Below, piece after piece: positions 27,291-36,618 of a stretch of 64,000 nt of DNA (the first letter of the stretch is position 1; each line of letters starts with the position of its first letter). A program made the translations under genes and the position numbers. Where the stretch lies: NCBI GenBank assembly GCA_965660165.1, contig CBFHYU010000002.1, positions 123,642 through 187,641 of the forward strand. The letters run 5' to 3'. Source of the DNA: WTJO01 sp965660165 (GTDB lineage Bacteria > Pseudomonadota > Alphaproteobacteria > Puniceispirillales > Puniceispirillaceae). The notes under the pieces were generated by a model. That model saw nothing but the letters and a program-made list of their open reading frames with translations, was not told where the DNA came from and did no database searches.

Positions 27291-27322
27291 ATAAAACAGG
27301 CTGGCAATATGGCCAGCCTGTT
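27291..27322 (-). terminator. Rho-independent terminator of the aspartate aminotransferase gene
   Basis: Read on minus, an 11-bp perfect stem AACAGGCTGGC/GCCAGCCTGTT encloses a 6-base loop and runs into TTTTATT. It lies about 45 bases after the aminotransferase stop. A smaller hairpin, AACCTCATAAGGTT, lies between the stop and this terminator. Confidence 0.85.
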
Positions 27323-27367
27323 ACAGGTCGTCTTACCCCTCAACCTTATGAGGTTCTGTTAGATAGG

Positions 27368-28564
27368 TTAGTCTAATGCATTACATGCTTTTGCTATTCT
27401 ATCCATGGCATCTTCTAGCGCTTCAGTGCTGGTTGCATAGGAAATTCGGAAATGTGGGGCAAGACCGAACGCTGTGCCTTGAACGGTGGCTACCCCTTGG
27501 CTTTCCAGCAGATATGTCACAAAGTCGCTATCTGTTTTGATAATATTTCCCTCTGGCGTTTTGCGCCCGATAAGCCCTGCAACACACGGATACACATAAA
27601 ATGCGCCATTCGGGATAAAACAGCTAACACCCTCTATCTGATTAAGACGTGAGGAAACAAGCTGGCGCCGCGCCGCAAAATGCACCAAATTATCTGCCAT
27701 AAAATCTAGCGGGCCATTCAGCGCAGCCACCGCAGCCCATTGCGCAATTGAATTTGGATTTGAGGTGGATTGAGACTGAATTTTCGCGATTGCCTTAATC
27801 AGCGCTTTATCGCCTGTTGCATAACCTATCCGCCAGCCTGTCATGCAGAATGATTTCGATACACCATTGATAGTCAGGATACGAGGCTGAAGATCAGGGG
27901 CAACCTGAGCCAGAGTTGCAAATTCAAACCCGTCATAGACAAGATGTTCATACATATCATCTACCATCGCATGCACATGGCTATGGCGGCGAAGCACCTC
28001 TGCCAGCGCTGTTAGCTCGGCTGCACTATAGCCTGCCCCTGTTGGATTTGACGGGCTGTTCAGCATAAGCCATTTTGTCTTTGGGGTTATTGCAGATTCT
28101 AGCGATTGGGGGGTAAGTTTGAAGTCATCGCTTTCAGGGCAAGACACAATTACAGGGCTACCATCTGCCAGCAACACCATATCAGGATAAGATACCCAAT
28201 AAGGCGCTGGAATAATCACCTCGTCACCAGGATTAAGTGTTGCCATCAGCGCATTATACAGCACCTGCTTGCCGCCTGTGCCAATTGTCACCATATCGCG
28301 CGTACATTCAATATTATTTTCGCGCTTGAATTTGTCGACCACAGCCTCTTTCAGCTCTACAATACCGTCAACGGCGGTATATTTAGTTTTCCCATCCTGC
28401 ATCGCCTGATAGGCCGCTTGTTTGATATGATCTGGGGTATCAAAATCAGGCTCGCCAGCGCCAAGACCGATAACATCCTGACCTGCCGCTTTCATCTCAG
28501 CAGCCATATTTGAAACAGCAATAGTGGGCGAAGGCTTAATCTTTGACAAACGATCAGCAAGCAT
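27368..28564 (-). CDS. aspC: Pyridoxal-phosphate aspartate aminotransferase (class I)
   Basis: Transfers amino groups between aspartate and 2-oxoglutarate. The 398 residues show fold-type I features: GLGAGEPDFDTP near residue 33, LNSPSNPTGAGYS, the PLP-binding Lys237 in NGVSKSFCMTGWRIGY, and the substrate-binding arginine in HFRISYATS near the C-terminus. It matches the Ib subgroup of alphaproteobacteria, some of which also accept prephenate. The E. coli-style symbol is by function. Divergent from uvrB; a strong terminator follows. Confidence 0.92.
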   Translation of the reverse strand: MLADRLSKIKPSPTIAVSNMAAEMKAAGQDVIGLGAGEPDFDTPDHIKQAAYQAMQDGKTKYTAVDGIVELKEAVVDKFKRENNIECTRDMVTIGTGGKQVLYNALMATLNPGDEVIIPAPYWVSYPDMVLLADGSPVIVSCPESDDFKLTPQSLESAITPKTKWLMLNSPSNPTGAGYSAAELTALAEVLRRHSHVHAMVDDMYEHLVYDGFEFATLAQVAPDLQPRILTINGVSKSFCMTGWRIGYATGDKALIKAIAKIQSQSTSNPNSIAQWAAVAALNGPLDFMADNLVHFAARRQLVSSRLNQIEGVSCFIPNGAFYVYPCVAGLIGRKTPEGNIIKTDSDFVTYLLESQGVATVQGTAFGLAPHFRISYATSTEALEDAMDRIAKACNALD

Positions 28565-28767
28565 TTTATTCTATCCTTTTTGTGGCTATGATAGGGTGGT
28601 TTTGAGTGTGCGTCTCCACTGATTTAGCCCAACCAAATTGATGAAACAAGCGCAAAAACCTCATCGCACCTTAAAGCAGGCAGGATAAATAGCGCCAAGA
28701 GCCCCAAAATACTGGTCAATCCCCCCTATTGGCTCTATTTTATGCTCAGCACTTATAGGCAATAACA

Positions 28768-30897
28768 ATGGCGAATGATATCGAACCTCTATTGATGGAC
28801 AGGGTGCCACAGCCTGCTGATTTCAAGCTGGAATCAGACTTTTCTCCTAATGGAGATCAGCCTGCGGCAATCACCGAGCTTATCACGGGCATTACCGAAG
28901 ATGAGCGTGATCAGGTATTGCTTGGGGTTACAGGTTCTGGCAAAACCTTTACTATTGCGCATGTCATCCAAGAGGTCAAACGACCAACCTTGATTCTGGC
29001 ACCAAACAAAACACTTGCTGCCCAGCTTTATGGCGAGATGAAATCTTTATTTCCGCATAATGCCGTCGAATATTTTGTATCCTATTATGATTATTATCAG
29101 CCAGAAGCCTATGTGCCGCGAAATGACCTATATATCGAAAAAGAATCGACAATAAATGAACAGATAGACAGAATGCGCCATTCTGCAACACGTGCGCTAT
29201 TAGAACGTGATGATGTGATTATTGTTGCCTCTGTTTCCTGTATTTACGGTATCGGGTCGGTAGAGACCTATTCCACTATGACGATGCGGGTGGCTGAAGG
29301 TGATGAGATTGAACGACAATCTTTGTTGCGCCGCTTAACTGAATTACAATATCGGCGCAATGACCTTAATTTTTCACGAGGCACCTTTAGGGTAAGAGGC
29401 GATAATATCGAGATATTTCCTGCCCACCTTGAAGACAGGGCATGGCGAATTAGCCTGTTTGGGGACGAGATTGAAGAGATACGAGAATTTGATCCGCTTA
29501 CAGGTGAGAAAACAGCTACCCTACCCAAAATTACGATTTTTGCAAATTCGCATTATGTAACCCCGCGCCCTACCTTGCAACAAGCAGTCAAGCACATAGG
29601 CACTGAGCTTGGCGCGCGTCTGAAAGAATTTAATGACGCTGGCAAATTGCTTGAGGCACAAAGGCTTCAACAACGCACCCAGTTTGACCTTGAAATGATA
29701 GAAGCTACTGGTAGTTGTTCAGGTATTGAGAATTATTCACGCTATCTATCAGGGCGGGCTCCAGGCGAGCCGCCCCCTACCTTGTTTGAATATCTGCCTG
29801 AACATGCCTTGCTTATCATTGATGAAAGTCATGTTACTGTGCCTCAGATAGGGGCAATGTATAAGGGCGATTTTGCCCGTAAATCTACCCTTTCTGAATA
29901 TGGCTTCAGATTGCCCTCATGTCTGGATAACAGGCCGCTAAAATTTGAAGAATGGGAACAATTCAGACCTCAGACTATCCATGTATCTGCTACGCCCGGC
30001 ACATGGGAGCTAGAAAGAACAGGCGGCATATTTGTTGAACAAATCGTGCGCCCCACAGGACTGATAGACCCCATATGCGAGGTGCGACCAACAGAAACAC
30101 AAGTAGATGATATTATATCGGAATGCCGAAATGCCGCCGCGAATGCTAGCAGAGTGCTTGTCACAACCCTCACCAAAAAAATGGCAGAAGCGCTTACCGA
30201 ATATATGCATGAAGCAGGCATAAAGGTGCGGTATGTCCATTCAGATGTAGATACGCTTGAGCGGATTGAAATTATCCGTGATTTACGTCTTGGAGTGTTT
30301 GACGTGCTGATAGGGATCAATTTGCTTCGTGAAGGGCTTGATATTCCTGAATGTGCGCTTGTCGGGATTCTGGATGCAGATAAAGAAGGGTATTTGCGCT
30401 CACGCACATCGCTAATCCAAACCATAGGTCGGGCGGCCAGAAATGTAGAAGGCCGCGTTCTGTTATATGCAGACAGGATCACTGATTCAATGAAATACGC
30501 GCTTGATGAGACATCTCGGCGGCGCGCCAAACAGATGGCATGGAATACAGAACATGGTATCACCCCGCAAACCATCAAAAAAGATATCTCTGATATTTTG
30601 AATTCTGTGTATGAACGTGCAGATCATGTAAATGTCAAAGTATCTGGCGGACAGAATCTTCAAGGTAAGGATTTGAAAACCATTATTGCCGAAATGGAAG
30701 TTCACATGCGTGATGCCGCCGCCAATCTTGAATTTGAAGAGGCTGCCAGATTAAGAGATGAAATCAGGCGGCTCGAAGCCTCTGAATTAGGCCTTGATGC
30801 GCCAGGCATGCCTGCCTCTGCAAGGCAAAACAGATCGCGTAGTGCAGAAATAGATGCCCCTATCCAGCCGCCCTCTGGCCGCAAACCAGCACGATAG
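28768..30897 (+). CDS. uvrB: Excinuclease ABC subunit UvrB
   Basis: Damage-verification helicase of nucleotide excision repair, loaded by UvrA and acting with UvrC. The 709 residues contain the Walker A box GVTGSGKT (53-60), the DNA-inserting beta-hairpin around YFVSYYDYYQPEAYVP, DEsH box LLIIDESH, helicase motif VI QTIGRAARN, and the C-terminal UVR motif NLEFEEAARLRDEI that contacts UvrC. I looked for an alphaproteobacterial LexA box (GTTC-N7-GTTC) upstream and saw none. uvrC lies about 1.5 kb downstream. Confidence 0.98.
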   Translation: MANDIEPLLMDRVPQPADFKLESDFSPNGDQPAAITELITGITEDERDQVLLGVTGSGKTFTIAHVIQEVKRPTLILAPNKTLAAQLYGEMKSLFPHNAVEYFVSYYDYYQPEAYVPRNDLYIEKESTINEQIDRMRHSATRALLERDDVIIVASVSCIYGIGSVETYSTMTMRVAEGDEIERQSLLRRLTELQYRRNDLNFSRGTFRVRGDNIEIFPAHLEDRAWRISLFGDEIEEIREFDPLTGEKTATLPKITIFANSHYVTPRPTLQQAVKHIGTELGARLKEFNDAGKLLEAQRLQQRTQFDLEMIEATGSCSGIENYSRYLSGRAPGEPPPTLFEYLPEHALLIIDESHVTVPQIGAMYKGDFARKSTLSEYGFRLPSCLDNRPLKFEEWEQFRPQTIHVSATPGTWELERTGGIFVEQIVRPTGLIDPICEVRPTETQVDDIISECRNAAANASRVLVTTLTKKMAEALTEYMHEAGIKVRYVHSDVDTLERIEIIRDLRLGVFDVLIGINLLREGLDIPECALVGILDADKEGYLRSRTSLIQTIGRAARNVEGRVLLYADRITDSMKYALDETSRRRAKQMAWNTEHGITPQTIKKDISDILNSVYERADHVNVKVSGGQNLQGKDLKTIIAEMEVHMRDAAANLEFEEAARLRDEIRRLEASELGLDAPGMPASARQNRSRSAEIDAPIQPPSGRKPAR

Positions 30898-30971
30898 CCC
30901 TGTTTGTTTCAGCGCCATATGCGAGCCAGCATGTCGCGTGCCGTTACAGCTGACTATTAAATTGGGTTTTG

Positions 30972-31000
30972 ACAAGGCGGGCCATCCAAACTAGACAGAG
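30972..31000 (+). promoter_or_regulatory. Candidate promoter of the cation antiporter gene
   Basis: A perfect -35 TTGACA and a weak -10 TAGACA separated by 17 bases, in the 196-base gap after uvrB. An 18-codon reading frame (ATG at 31033, ending just before the antiporter start) follows and could be a leader peptide, but I have no independent support for it. Confidence 0.3.
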
Positions 31001-31093
31001 AAGCTATAAGAGTGATAGCAGGATATAAGATCATGACAGTCATCTACACACCGCATGCGCGCCAAATAGCACAGCACAGAACATCCTGATCAA

Positions 31094-32056
31094 ATGACTC
31101 AGATGATAGTTGGCGGTTCTGACTTTGGTGCTTTGCTTAGCTTTGGGCTTGGGCTGGCAATTTTACTTGGCGGCGGTTATAGCTTAATACCTGCATGCGT
31201 ATCTCTTGCGACAAAGGCAAAATTATCACCACGCCTGATTGCGGGCGTGATTATCGCAGGCGGCACTTCGGCACCTGAATTACTGGTTAGTCTGGATGCT
31301 GGCATTATCGGAAATACAGATATAGCGGTTGCCAATATTCTTGGCTCAAACATTACCAATATTTTTCTGGTATTTGGTCTTGGCATGCTTATCGTGCCTG
31401 TCAGCCTTGTCTCAGCACAGGATAGGCGCGAGATTTTATGGCTATTACTGGTTACGCTTTTGATCTCTGCTATCTTAATGGCAGATGGTCTTACTGGCTG
31501 GACAGGCCGAATTATCGGATTGAGCTTTATTGGCGGATTTATCTTGTTCACCATCAAAAGCGCAACGCCCCATCGCGACACTTCTGAGACTGTGCCTGAT
31601 GCCACTTTCGGCCTATTGCCAGCGATTATAATGACAGCGTTATCGATTACGGCATTGGTAGTAGGTGCGCATTTCATGGTGGCAAGTGCGGTCTCTATTG
31701 CCACCAGCTTTGATATTGAAGAAGCCGTAATAGGCGCAACTATTGTGGCTATTGGCACCTCACTTCCCGAAATTATAGCGGTGAGTGCCAGCCTGCTGAA
31801 AAAACGACCAGATATGGCAATAAGCAATATTATCGGCTCAAACCTGTTTAATATCTGTATCGTGCTTGGCATCACCGCATTTGTTGTGCCATTGCCTGCC
31901 AGCTCAGCCTTACTGATGACCACATTGCCCTTTTTCGTGCTGTCAAGCCTGCTATTATATGTTATCTCACGAAAAATGAAACAAGCAGGAACAGGCTTCG
32001 GGGCTGTTTTCATAGGCTTTTATGGTTGTTTCGCCCTTATCTGCTACAGCCTTTAG
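31094..32056 (+). CDS. Calcium/sodium antiporter (CaCA family, YrbG-like)
   Basis: Inner-membrane cation exchanger of 320 residues with about ten membrane segments in two inverted repeats. Each repeat carries the ion-binding alpha motif: GGTSAPELLVSL with ANILGSNITNIF in the first, and AIGTSLPEIIAVSAS with SNIIGSNLFNICI in the second. The paired Ser/Thr-Pro-Glu residues are the ion ligands in structurally known members. E. coli YrbG is the bacterial reference. Sodium and calcium are the likely ions. Confidence 0.92.
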   Translation: MTQMIVGGSDFGALLSFGLGLAILLGGGYSLIPACVSLATKAKLSPRLIAGVIIAGGTSAPELLVSLDAGIIGNTDIAVANILGSNITNIFLVFGLGMLIVPVSLVSAQDRREILWLLLVTLLISAILMADGLTGWTGRIIGLSFIGGFILFTIKSATPHRDTSETVPDATFGLLPAIIMTALSITALVVGAHFMVASAVSIATSFDIEEAVIGATIVAIGTSLPEIIAVSASLLKKRPDMAISNIIGSNLFNICIVLGITAFVVPLPASSALLMTTLPFFVLSSLLLYVISRKMKQAGTGFGAVFIGFYGCFALICYSL

Positions 32057-32449
32057 CTGAAAAAATTGTACACAGCTAGCTATCTTCTGCCATAATTTTG
32101 TAATAATTCATCAATTATTAACTAAAAATTTGTGTTTTTTGGCCATTGACACAGGCTATCCTACTGAAAATATTACATTTAATATTTTTGCCTAATTTTT
32201 AAGCAAATCTTGTGACAATACTGTTTTTAATCAGTTTTTTGGGGCTTTACCTATCTCTCTCCACAGCCTTATCCACAGGCTTTTGGGATAAGATCACAGC
32301 CAAATTCACCATCTATTGCAAACATTTGATTCGCGCGCATGGCAAATCAGATTTAGTGCATGCTAGCAACAGGGTGATAGCTGATCTATCTTAGCTATTA
32401 TAATGCCTTGATTTGCTATCCCTGAATTAGATTCAAACATGATTTAGAT
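32057..32449. other. AT-rich 393-base gap with a DnaA-box repeat
   Basis: From 32080 to 32240 the sequence is very AT-rich. Next come two imperfect 11-base direct repeats 12 bases apart, TCCACAGCCTT (32260-32270) and TCCACAGGCTT (32272-32282); the second is part of a perfect DnaA box, TTATCCACA at 32269-32277. A GATC lies at 32292. A 60-codon GTG-start frame (32212-32394) crosses the region, but it lacks a ribosome site and family features. No promoter was assigned for uvrC. Confidence 0.4.
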
Positions 32450-34399
32450 ATGGCAGGGTTTTTCAGCTATGATACAGACATGATGGAACGCGATAATTCA
32501 ACAGATATGACAGTTCAGTCAAATAGCCATGCAGAACATGATTTTGCGCGGGGGCGCAACTATCTAAAAGCGCAGATAAAAACCTTGCCCGTAAAGCCAG
32601 GTGTCTATCGTATGTTTAACGCGGCAGGTGAAAGCCTGTATGTAGGCAAGGCAAAGCAATTGGCAAAACGGGTTGCGAGCTATACCCAGCCTAACCGCCT
32701 GTCGAACAGGCTTATCCAGATGGTTTCTGAGACTGTTTGTTTAGAGATCACCGTAACAAACACTGAGGTTGAGGCATTACTGCTTGAATCCAACCTGATC
32801 AAAAAACATAAACCACGTTATAATATTTTGCTAAAGGATGATAAATCCTTCCCGCATATTCTGCTTACCGCCTCTCACCCCTTTCCCCAGCTTACTAAAC
32901 ATCGCGGCAACAGGTCAAAAAAAGGCAGTTATTTTGGCCCCTTTGCCTCAGCTAGCGCGGTGAACCGCACCATTACCACCTTGACCCGCGCCTTTATGCT
33001 TCGCACCTGCTCAGATAGTTATTTTTCTGCGCGCTCACGCCCTTGTCTGCAATATCAGATTAAGCGATGCACCGCGCCATGTGTTGGCTATGTCAGCGAG
33101 CAGGATTATCAGCATCAGCTAGATAATGCACAGCTATTCCTGTCTGGCCAGTCAGACCAAGTTCAGCGCGAATATGCTGAATTGATGCAACAAGCATCAG
33201 ACCAGCTTGATTTTGAAACAGCTGCATTATGGCGAAACCGAATACGAGCGCTTACCGCTATTCAGGCAAATCAGGATATCAACCTAAACGGCGTTTCTGA
33301 TGCGGATATTATCGCACTATCAACCATAGCAGGCCAATCCTGTGTTCAGGTATTTTTCATCAGGGCAGGCACAAATTACGGCAATACATCATTTTTTCCA
33401 AAACATGAGCCGTCTGCCTCAGAGCTAGATATTATGGCCGCTTTTTTAGGGCAATTTTACGCCGAACGCCATGCACCTCGCCTATTATTGGTTAGCCATC
33501 TGCCAGACCAAGCCATGTTAATAGCAGATGCGCTTGCCATCGCGGCCAATCACAAAATTGAATTAAGCACACCGCAACGTGGCTCGCGCAGACAAATTAT
33601 GGAGATGGCGATACGTAACGCAACAGAAGCGCTAAATCGCAAACTGGCCGAATCTGCCTCTCAGAACAAATTGCTAGACGCGCTGGCGGAAGCGTTCGGG
33701 CTTGATGATGCGCCTAACAGGATTGAGATTTATGATAACTCGCACATTCAGGGCGCACATGCAGTTGGCGGCATGGTGGTAGCAGATAGGCAGGGCTTTG
33801 TGAAATCCGCCTATCGTAAATTCAATATGAAAGATGAAGGTCCTCACCCTGTCACGCAAGGCGATGATTTTTCGATGATGCGGCAAATGCTATATCGCCG
33901 CTTTGAACGTGCGCTCAAAGAAGACCCTGAAAGACAGCTTGAAAGCTGGCCAGATTTATTGCTGATAGATGGCGGCAAAGGACAGCTTGGGGCAGCATTG
34001 GAGGTAATGGCGCAGCTCGGCGTAGATGATATTGACGTGGTTGCTATCTCAAAAGGGCCTGACAGAAATGCTGGCCGTGAGCAATTCCATATGAAACATA
34101 AAGATAGCTTCACCCTGCCGCCAGATAGCGCGGCCATGCATTTTCTGCAACGGCTAAGAGATGAAGCACACCGCTTTGCGATTGGCAGTCACAGGGCAAG
34201 ACGGACAAAACAGGCCTTTATCAATCCGCTTGATACAGTGCCTGGCATTGGGGCGAAGCGCAAAAAAGCCTTGCTGGCACATTTTGGCTCGGCCAAAGCA
34301 GTGTCATCTGCAGGAATACGGGATTTGCAGGCAGTAGAAGGTATATCTGTTACCACAGCCCAGCATATTTACCACTGGTTCCACGAAAAAGGCGGATAA
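32450..34399 (+). CDS. uvrC: Excinuclease ABC subunit UvrC
   Basis: Makes both incisions in nucleotide excision repair. The 649 residues contain the GIY-YIG domain (PGVYRMFNAAGESLYVGKAK, about 50-70), the UVR motif (QLDFETAALWRNRI), the RNase H-like endonuclease domain (IEIYDNSHIQGAHAVGGMV with LLIDGGKGQ) and C-terminal helix-hairpin-helix repeats (VPGIGAKRKKALL). The start is uncertain: ATG 32450 has no clear ribosome site, and an ATG pair at 32480 is possible. pgsA follows after 41 bases, an order seen in many proteobacteria. Confidence 0.97.
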   Translation: MAGFFSYDTDMMERDNSTDMTVQSNSHAEHDFARGRNYLKAQIKTLPVKPGVYRMFNAAGESLYVGKAKQLAKRVASYTQPNRLSNRLIQMVSETVCLEITVTNTEVEALLLESNLIKKHKPRYNILLKDDKSFPHILLTASHPFPQLTKHRGNRSKKGSYFGPFASASAVNRTITTLTRAFMLRTCSDSYFSARSRPCLQYQIKRCTAPCVGYVSEQDYQHQLDNAQLFLSGQSDQVQREYAELMQQASDQLDFETAALWRNRIRALTAIQANQDINLNGVSDADIIALSTIAGQSCVQVFFIRAGTNYGNTSFFPKHEPSASELDIMAAFLGQFYAERHAPRLLLVSHLPDQAMLIADALAIAANHKIELSTPQRGSRRQIMEMAIRNATEALNRKLAESASQNKLLDALAEAFGLDDAPNRIEIYDNSHIQGAHAVGGMVVADRQGFVKSAYRKFNMKDEGPHPVTQGDDFSMMRQMLYRRFERALKEDPERQLESWPDLLLIDGGKGQLGAALEVMAQLGVDDIDVVAISKGPDRNAGREQFHMKHKDSFTLPPDSAAMHFLQRLRDEAHRFAIGSHRARRTKQAFINPLDTVPGIGAKRKKALLAHFGSAKAVSSAGIRDLQAVEGISVTTAQHIYHWFHEKGG

Positions 34400-34440
34400 A
34401 TCTTTGCTAGACGTAACTCATATCAATCGGTAAAAAAAAG

Positions 34441-35043
34441 ATGGCTAGCAATAAATGGCCTAATCGCAAATCTGGCAAGATGGAACCTATCAGTTTTATG
34501 AAACATATTCCAAATATCATAACATTGATACGCGTGATTCTGGCGCCAATTATAGCCATTATGATCGCCGTGATGGCCGCTCAGGAAGCTATCTTTATTC
34601 TGTGTCTATATATTGTGGCAGCGGTATCTGACTGGCTTGATGGCTATTTGGCGCGCGAGATGAAGGTTATTTCTTCTATGGGCAGGATGCTTGATCCGAT
34701 TGCTGACAAGCTGTTAATCGCTGGCTGTCTGCTTGGCCTTGCCGCAGATAGAGGCACAGATATGATATTTATCATTCCTGCGTTGGCTATTTTATTTCGG
34801 GAAATTTTGGTATCTGGCTTACGTGAATATCTTGCAGATACCAAAATCACAGTGCCTGTCACAAGGCTGGCAAAATGGAAAACAGCAATCCAAATGACAG
34901 CCATAGGCTGTTTGATCAGCTACCCCTCCAGCATTATTCCAAATTGGGTAGAGATAGCTGGTCTTGCCATTTTGTGGCTAGCTGGCATTTTGACCATCAT
35001 CACTGGCTGGCAATATTTTCACGCCGCACGGGATTATCTATAA
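34441..35043 (+). CDS. pgsA: CDP-diacylglycerol-glycerol-3-phosphate 3-phosphatidyltransferase
   Basis: Commits CDP-diacylglycerol to phosphatidylglycerol in the inner membrane. The 200-residue protein has several membrane segments and the complete CDP-alcohol phosphatidyltransferase signature DG-x2-AR-x8-G-x3-D-x3-D, read in DGYLAREMK...GRMLDPIAD at about residues 67-89. The N-terminus PNIITLIRVILAP is typical. The first 15 or so residues may be extra, as an in-frame ATG at 34498 gives the usual family start. Confidence 0.93.
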   Translation: MASNKWPNRKSGKMEPISFMKHIPNIITLIRVILAPIIAIMIAVMAAQEAIFILCLYIVAAVSDWLDGYLAREMKVISSMGRMLDPIADKLLIAGCLLGLAADRGTDMIFIIPALAILFREILVSGLREYLADTKITVPVTRLAKWKTAIQMTAIGCLISYPSSIIPNWVEIAGLAILWLAGILTIITGWQYFHAARDYL

Positions 35044-35079
35044 ACGCTACTGGCTATAAACGCTTTTGGCAATAAATAG

Positions 35080-35961
35080 CTATCGGCTGGCGCCCACAAG
35101 CTTGTCATAGCCATCCATCATCTGACGGCTAATGTCTGAAGGCTCAAAGTGATATTCTGCAATCTGTGATACAGGGGTTACTTCTGCTGCTGTCCCTGTT
35201 AAGAAACATTCTTTTGCCTGAGCCATTTCTTCTGGCATGATGTGGCGCTCAACCACCTCAATACCCTGTTCCCTTGCCAAACCAATAACAGTTTGCCGCG
35301 TAATGCCATTCAAAAAGCAATCTGCTATTGGGGTGTGTAATGTGCCATCTTCCATCACAAAAAATACATTCGCGCCTGTTGCTTCTGCAACATAGCCACG
35401 ATAATCCAGCATCAGCGCATCTGCAAAGCCTGTCCGTTCAGCATCATGTTTTGCCAATGTGCAAATCATATACAGACCTGCGGCTTTGGCATGAACAGGG
35501 GCAGATTCGGCCGCTGGCCTGCGCCATTTCGCAATATTCATCTTGATACCCTTCATTTTGGTCTCAGGATCAAAATAGCTAGGCCATTGCCATGCTGCGA
35601 CTGCCAAATGAATTTTCGTCTGCTGGGCAGAAATCGCCATCATCTCAGAGCCTCGCCAGCAAAATGCCCGCACATAGCCATCAATAATATTATTTTCGGC
35701 AAGCACATCATCTTTAATCTTATTCATCTCAGCATCGGTTACTGGTAAATCAAAATCCAGATAGTTACAGCTTTTGCGAAGCCGTTGTGTATGTTCATCT
35801 GATTTGAAGATTTTGCCCGCATAAGCGCGCTCCCCTTCAAAGACCTGACTACCATAATGAAGCGCATGTGTTAGCGTATGCGTACGCGCATCACGCCACT
35901 CAATCATCTCTCCATTCATCCAGATTTTACCATCTCTATCATCAAACGGGATGAGTGCCAT
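35080..35961 (-). CDS. ilvE: Branched-chain amino acid aminotransferase
   Basis: PLP fold-type IV transaminase making leucine, isoleucine and valine. The 293 residues have the family start MALIPFDDRDGKIWMNGE, HALHYGSQVFEGERAY, the PLP-lysine segment PVHAKAAGLYM, GYVAEATGANVFFV and CFLTGTAAEVTPV. The ATG at 35961 follows AAGGAG by 9 bases; the frame reaches back to 36009 but those 16 residues lack family similarity. It diverges from the MarR-type gene. Confidence 0.95.
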   Translation of the reverse strand: MALIPFDDRDGKIWMNGEMIEWRDARTHTLTHALHYGSQVFEGERAYAGKIFKSDEHTQRLRKSCNYLDFDLPVTDAEMNKIKDDVLAENNIIDGYVRAFCWRGSEMMAISAQQTKIHLAVAAWQWPSYFDPETKMKGIKMNIAKWRRPAAESAPVHAKAAGLYMICTLAKHDAERTGFADALMLDYRGYVAEATGANVFFVMEDGTLHTPIADCFLNGITRQTVIGLAREQGIEVVERHIMPEEMAQAKECFLTGTAAEVTPVSQIAEYHFEPSDISRQMMDGYDKLVGASR

Positions 35962-36054
35962 AGCCTGTAACTCCTTGCCAGCTAATTTACGCTTTTCTGA
36001 AAAAATCATTCATTTTTTCCGAATAAAACGCAATAATCGTTTTTCAACTTTCCT

Positions 36055-36083
36055 TTTTTAGCAGGATCATTATTATTGGTCAA
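36055..36083 (-). promoter_or_regulatory. Candidate ilvE promoter
   Basis: On the minus strand TTGACC (36078-36083) and TAAAAA (36055-36060) are 17 bases apart. This predicts a leader of about 85-90 bases before the ATG at 35961, which supports the shorter ilvE start. Confidence 0.4.
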
Positions 36084-36112
36084 CATAACTGACATAAATT
36101 TCGGATAGGAAC

Positions 36113-36616
36113 ATGAAACCAAGTCAGCATATTCAAAAAGGTCTATTTTTGCGAAAACAGGAACTTCGCAAGGGCATTGAATTATTATTTTTTGCCTATC
36201 GTGATTTCACCAATGAAGCAGATGAGCTGTTATCCAAGATAGGGCTAGGGCGTGCGCATCATAGGGTAATTTATTTTGTGGGGCGCAAACCCAACATGAC
36301 CGTAAGCCAACTTCTTGCGATTCTAAAAATCACAAAACAATCATTATCGCGTGTGCTATCTCATCTTCTTGAAGAGGGATATATCGAACAGACCAAAGGC
36401 GCCAGAGATAAACGCCAGCGGCTATTATCGCTGACGGCAAAGGGCACAGAGCTTGAGGCGCAGCTTACAGAGTTACAATGCAGGCGCTTTGCCAAAGCCT
36501 ATGGCGAGAAAGGGGTTGAGGCTGTAAACGGATTTCAGGAAATATTGGCCAGTTTGATAAATGATGATGATCACGCACGCCAGATGCTGCAAACGCCCAT
36601 GATAAAGGGAAAGTAA
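36113..36616 (+). CDS. MarR-family regulator, PetP-like
   Basis: A 167-residue winged-helix regulator: helices around YRDFTNEADELLSKIGLGRAHHRVIYF, the DNA-reading segment VSQLLAILKITKQSLSRVLSHL and the wing QTKGARDKRQRLLSLTAKG. It resembles PetP of Rhodobacter, which acts with the response regulator PetR on petABC expression. It lies 2 bases before an OmpR-type regulator gene, the same pairing, which supports the assignment. Its real targets here are unknown. Confidence 0.8.
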   Translation: MKPSQHIQKGLFLRKQELRKGIELLFFAYRDFTNEADELLSKIGLGRAHHRVIYFVGRKPNMTVSQLLAILKITKQSLSRVLSHLLEEGYIEQTKGARDKRQRLLSLTAKGTELEAQLTELQCRRFAKAYGEKGVEAVNGFQEILASLINDDDHARQMLQTPMIKGK

Positions 36617-36618
36617 TA

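Noticed and set aside
28565..28767. SOS operator upstream of uvrB
   Set aside because: No GTTC-N7-GTTC or GAAC-N7-GAAC pattern was found in the aspC-uvrB gap.
31033..31089. 18-codon frame before the antiporter gene
   Set aside because: Weak ribosome site at poor spacing and no regulatory codon pattern; length expected by chance.
31177..32013. Long antisense frame of 278 codons opposite the cation antiporter gene
   Set aside because: It is the mirror of a conserved membrane protein; its product has no family features, and the plus-strand protein has both ion-binding motifs.
32212..32394. 60-codon GTG-start frame before uvrC
   Set aside because: No ribosome site, no family resemblance, and it lies across the AT-rich repeat region.
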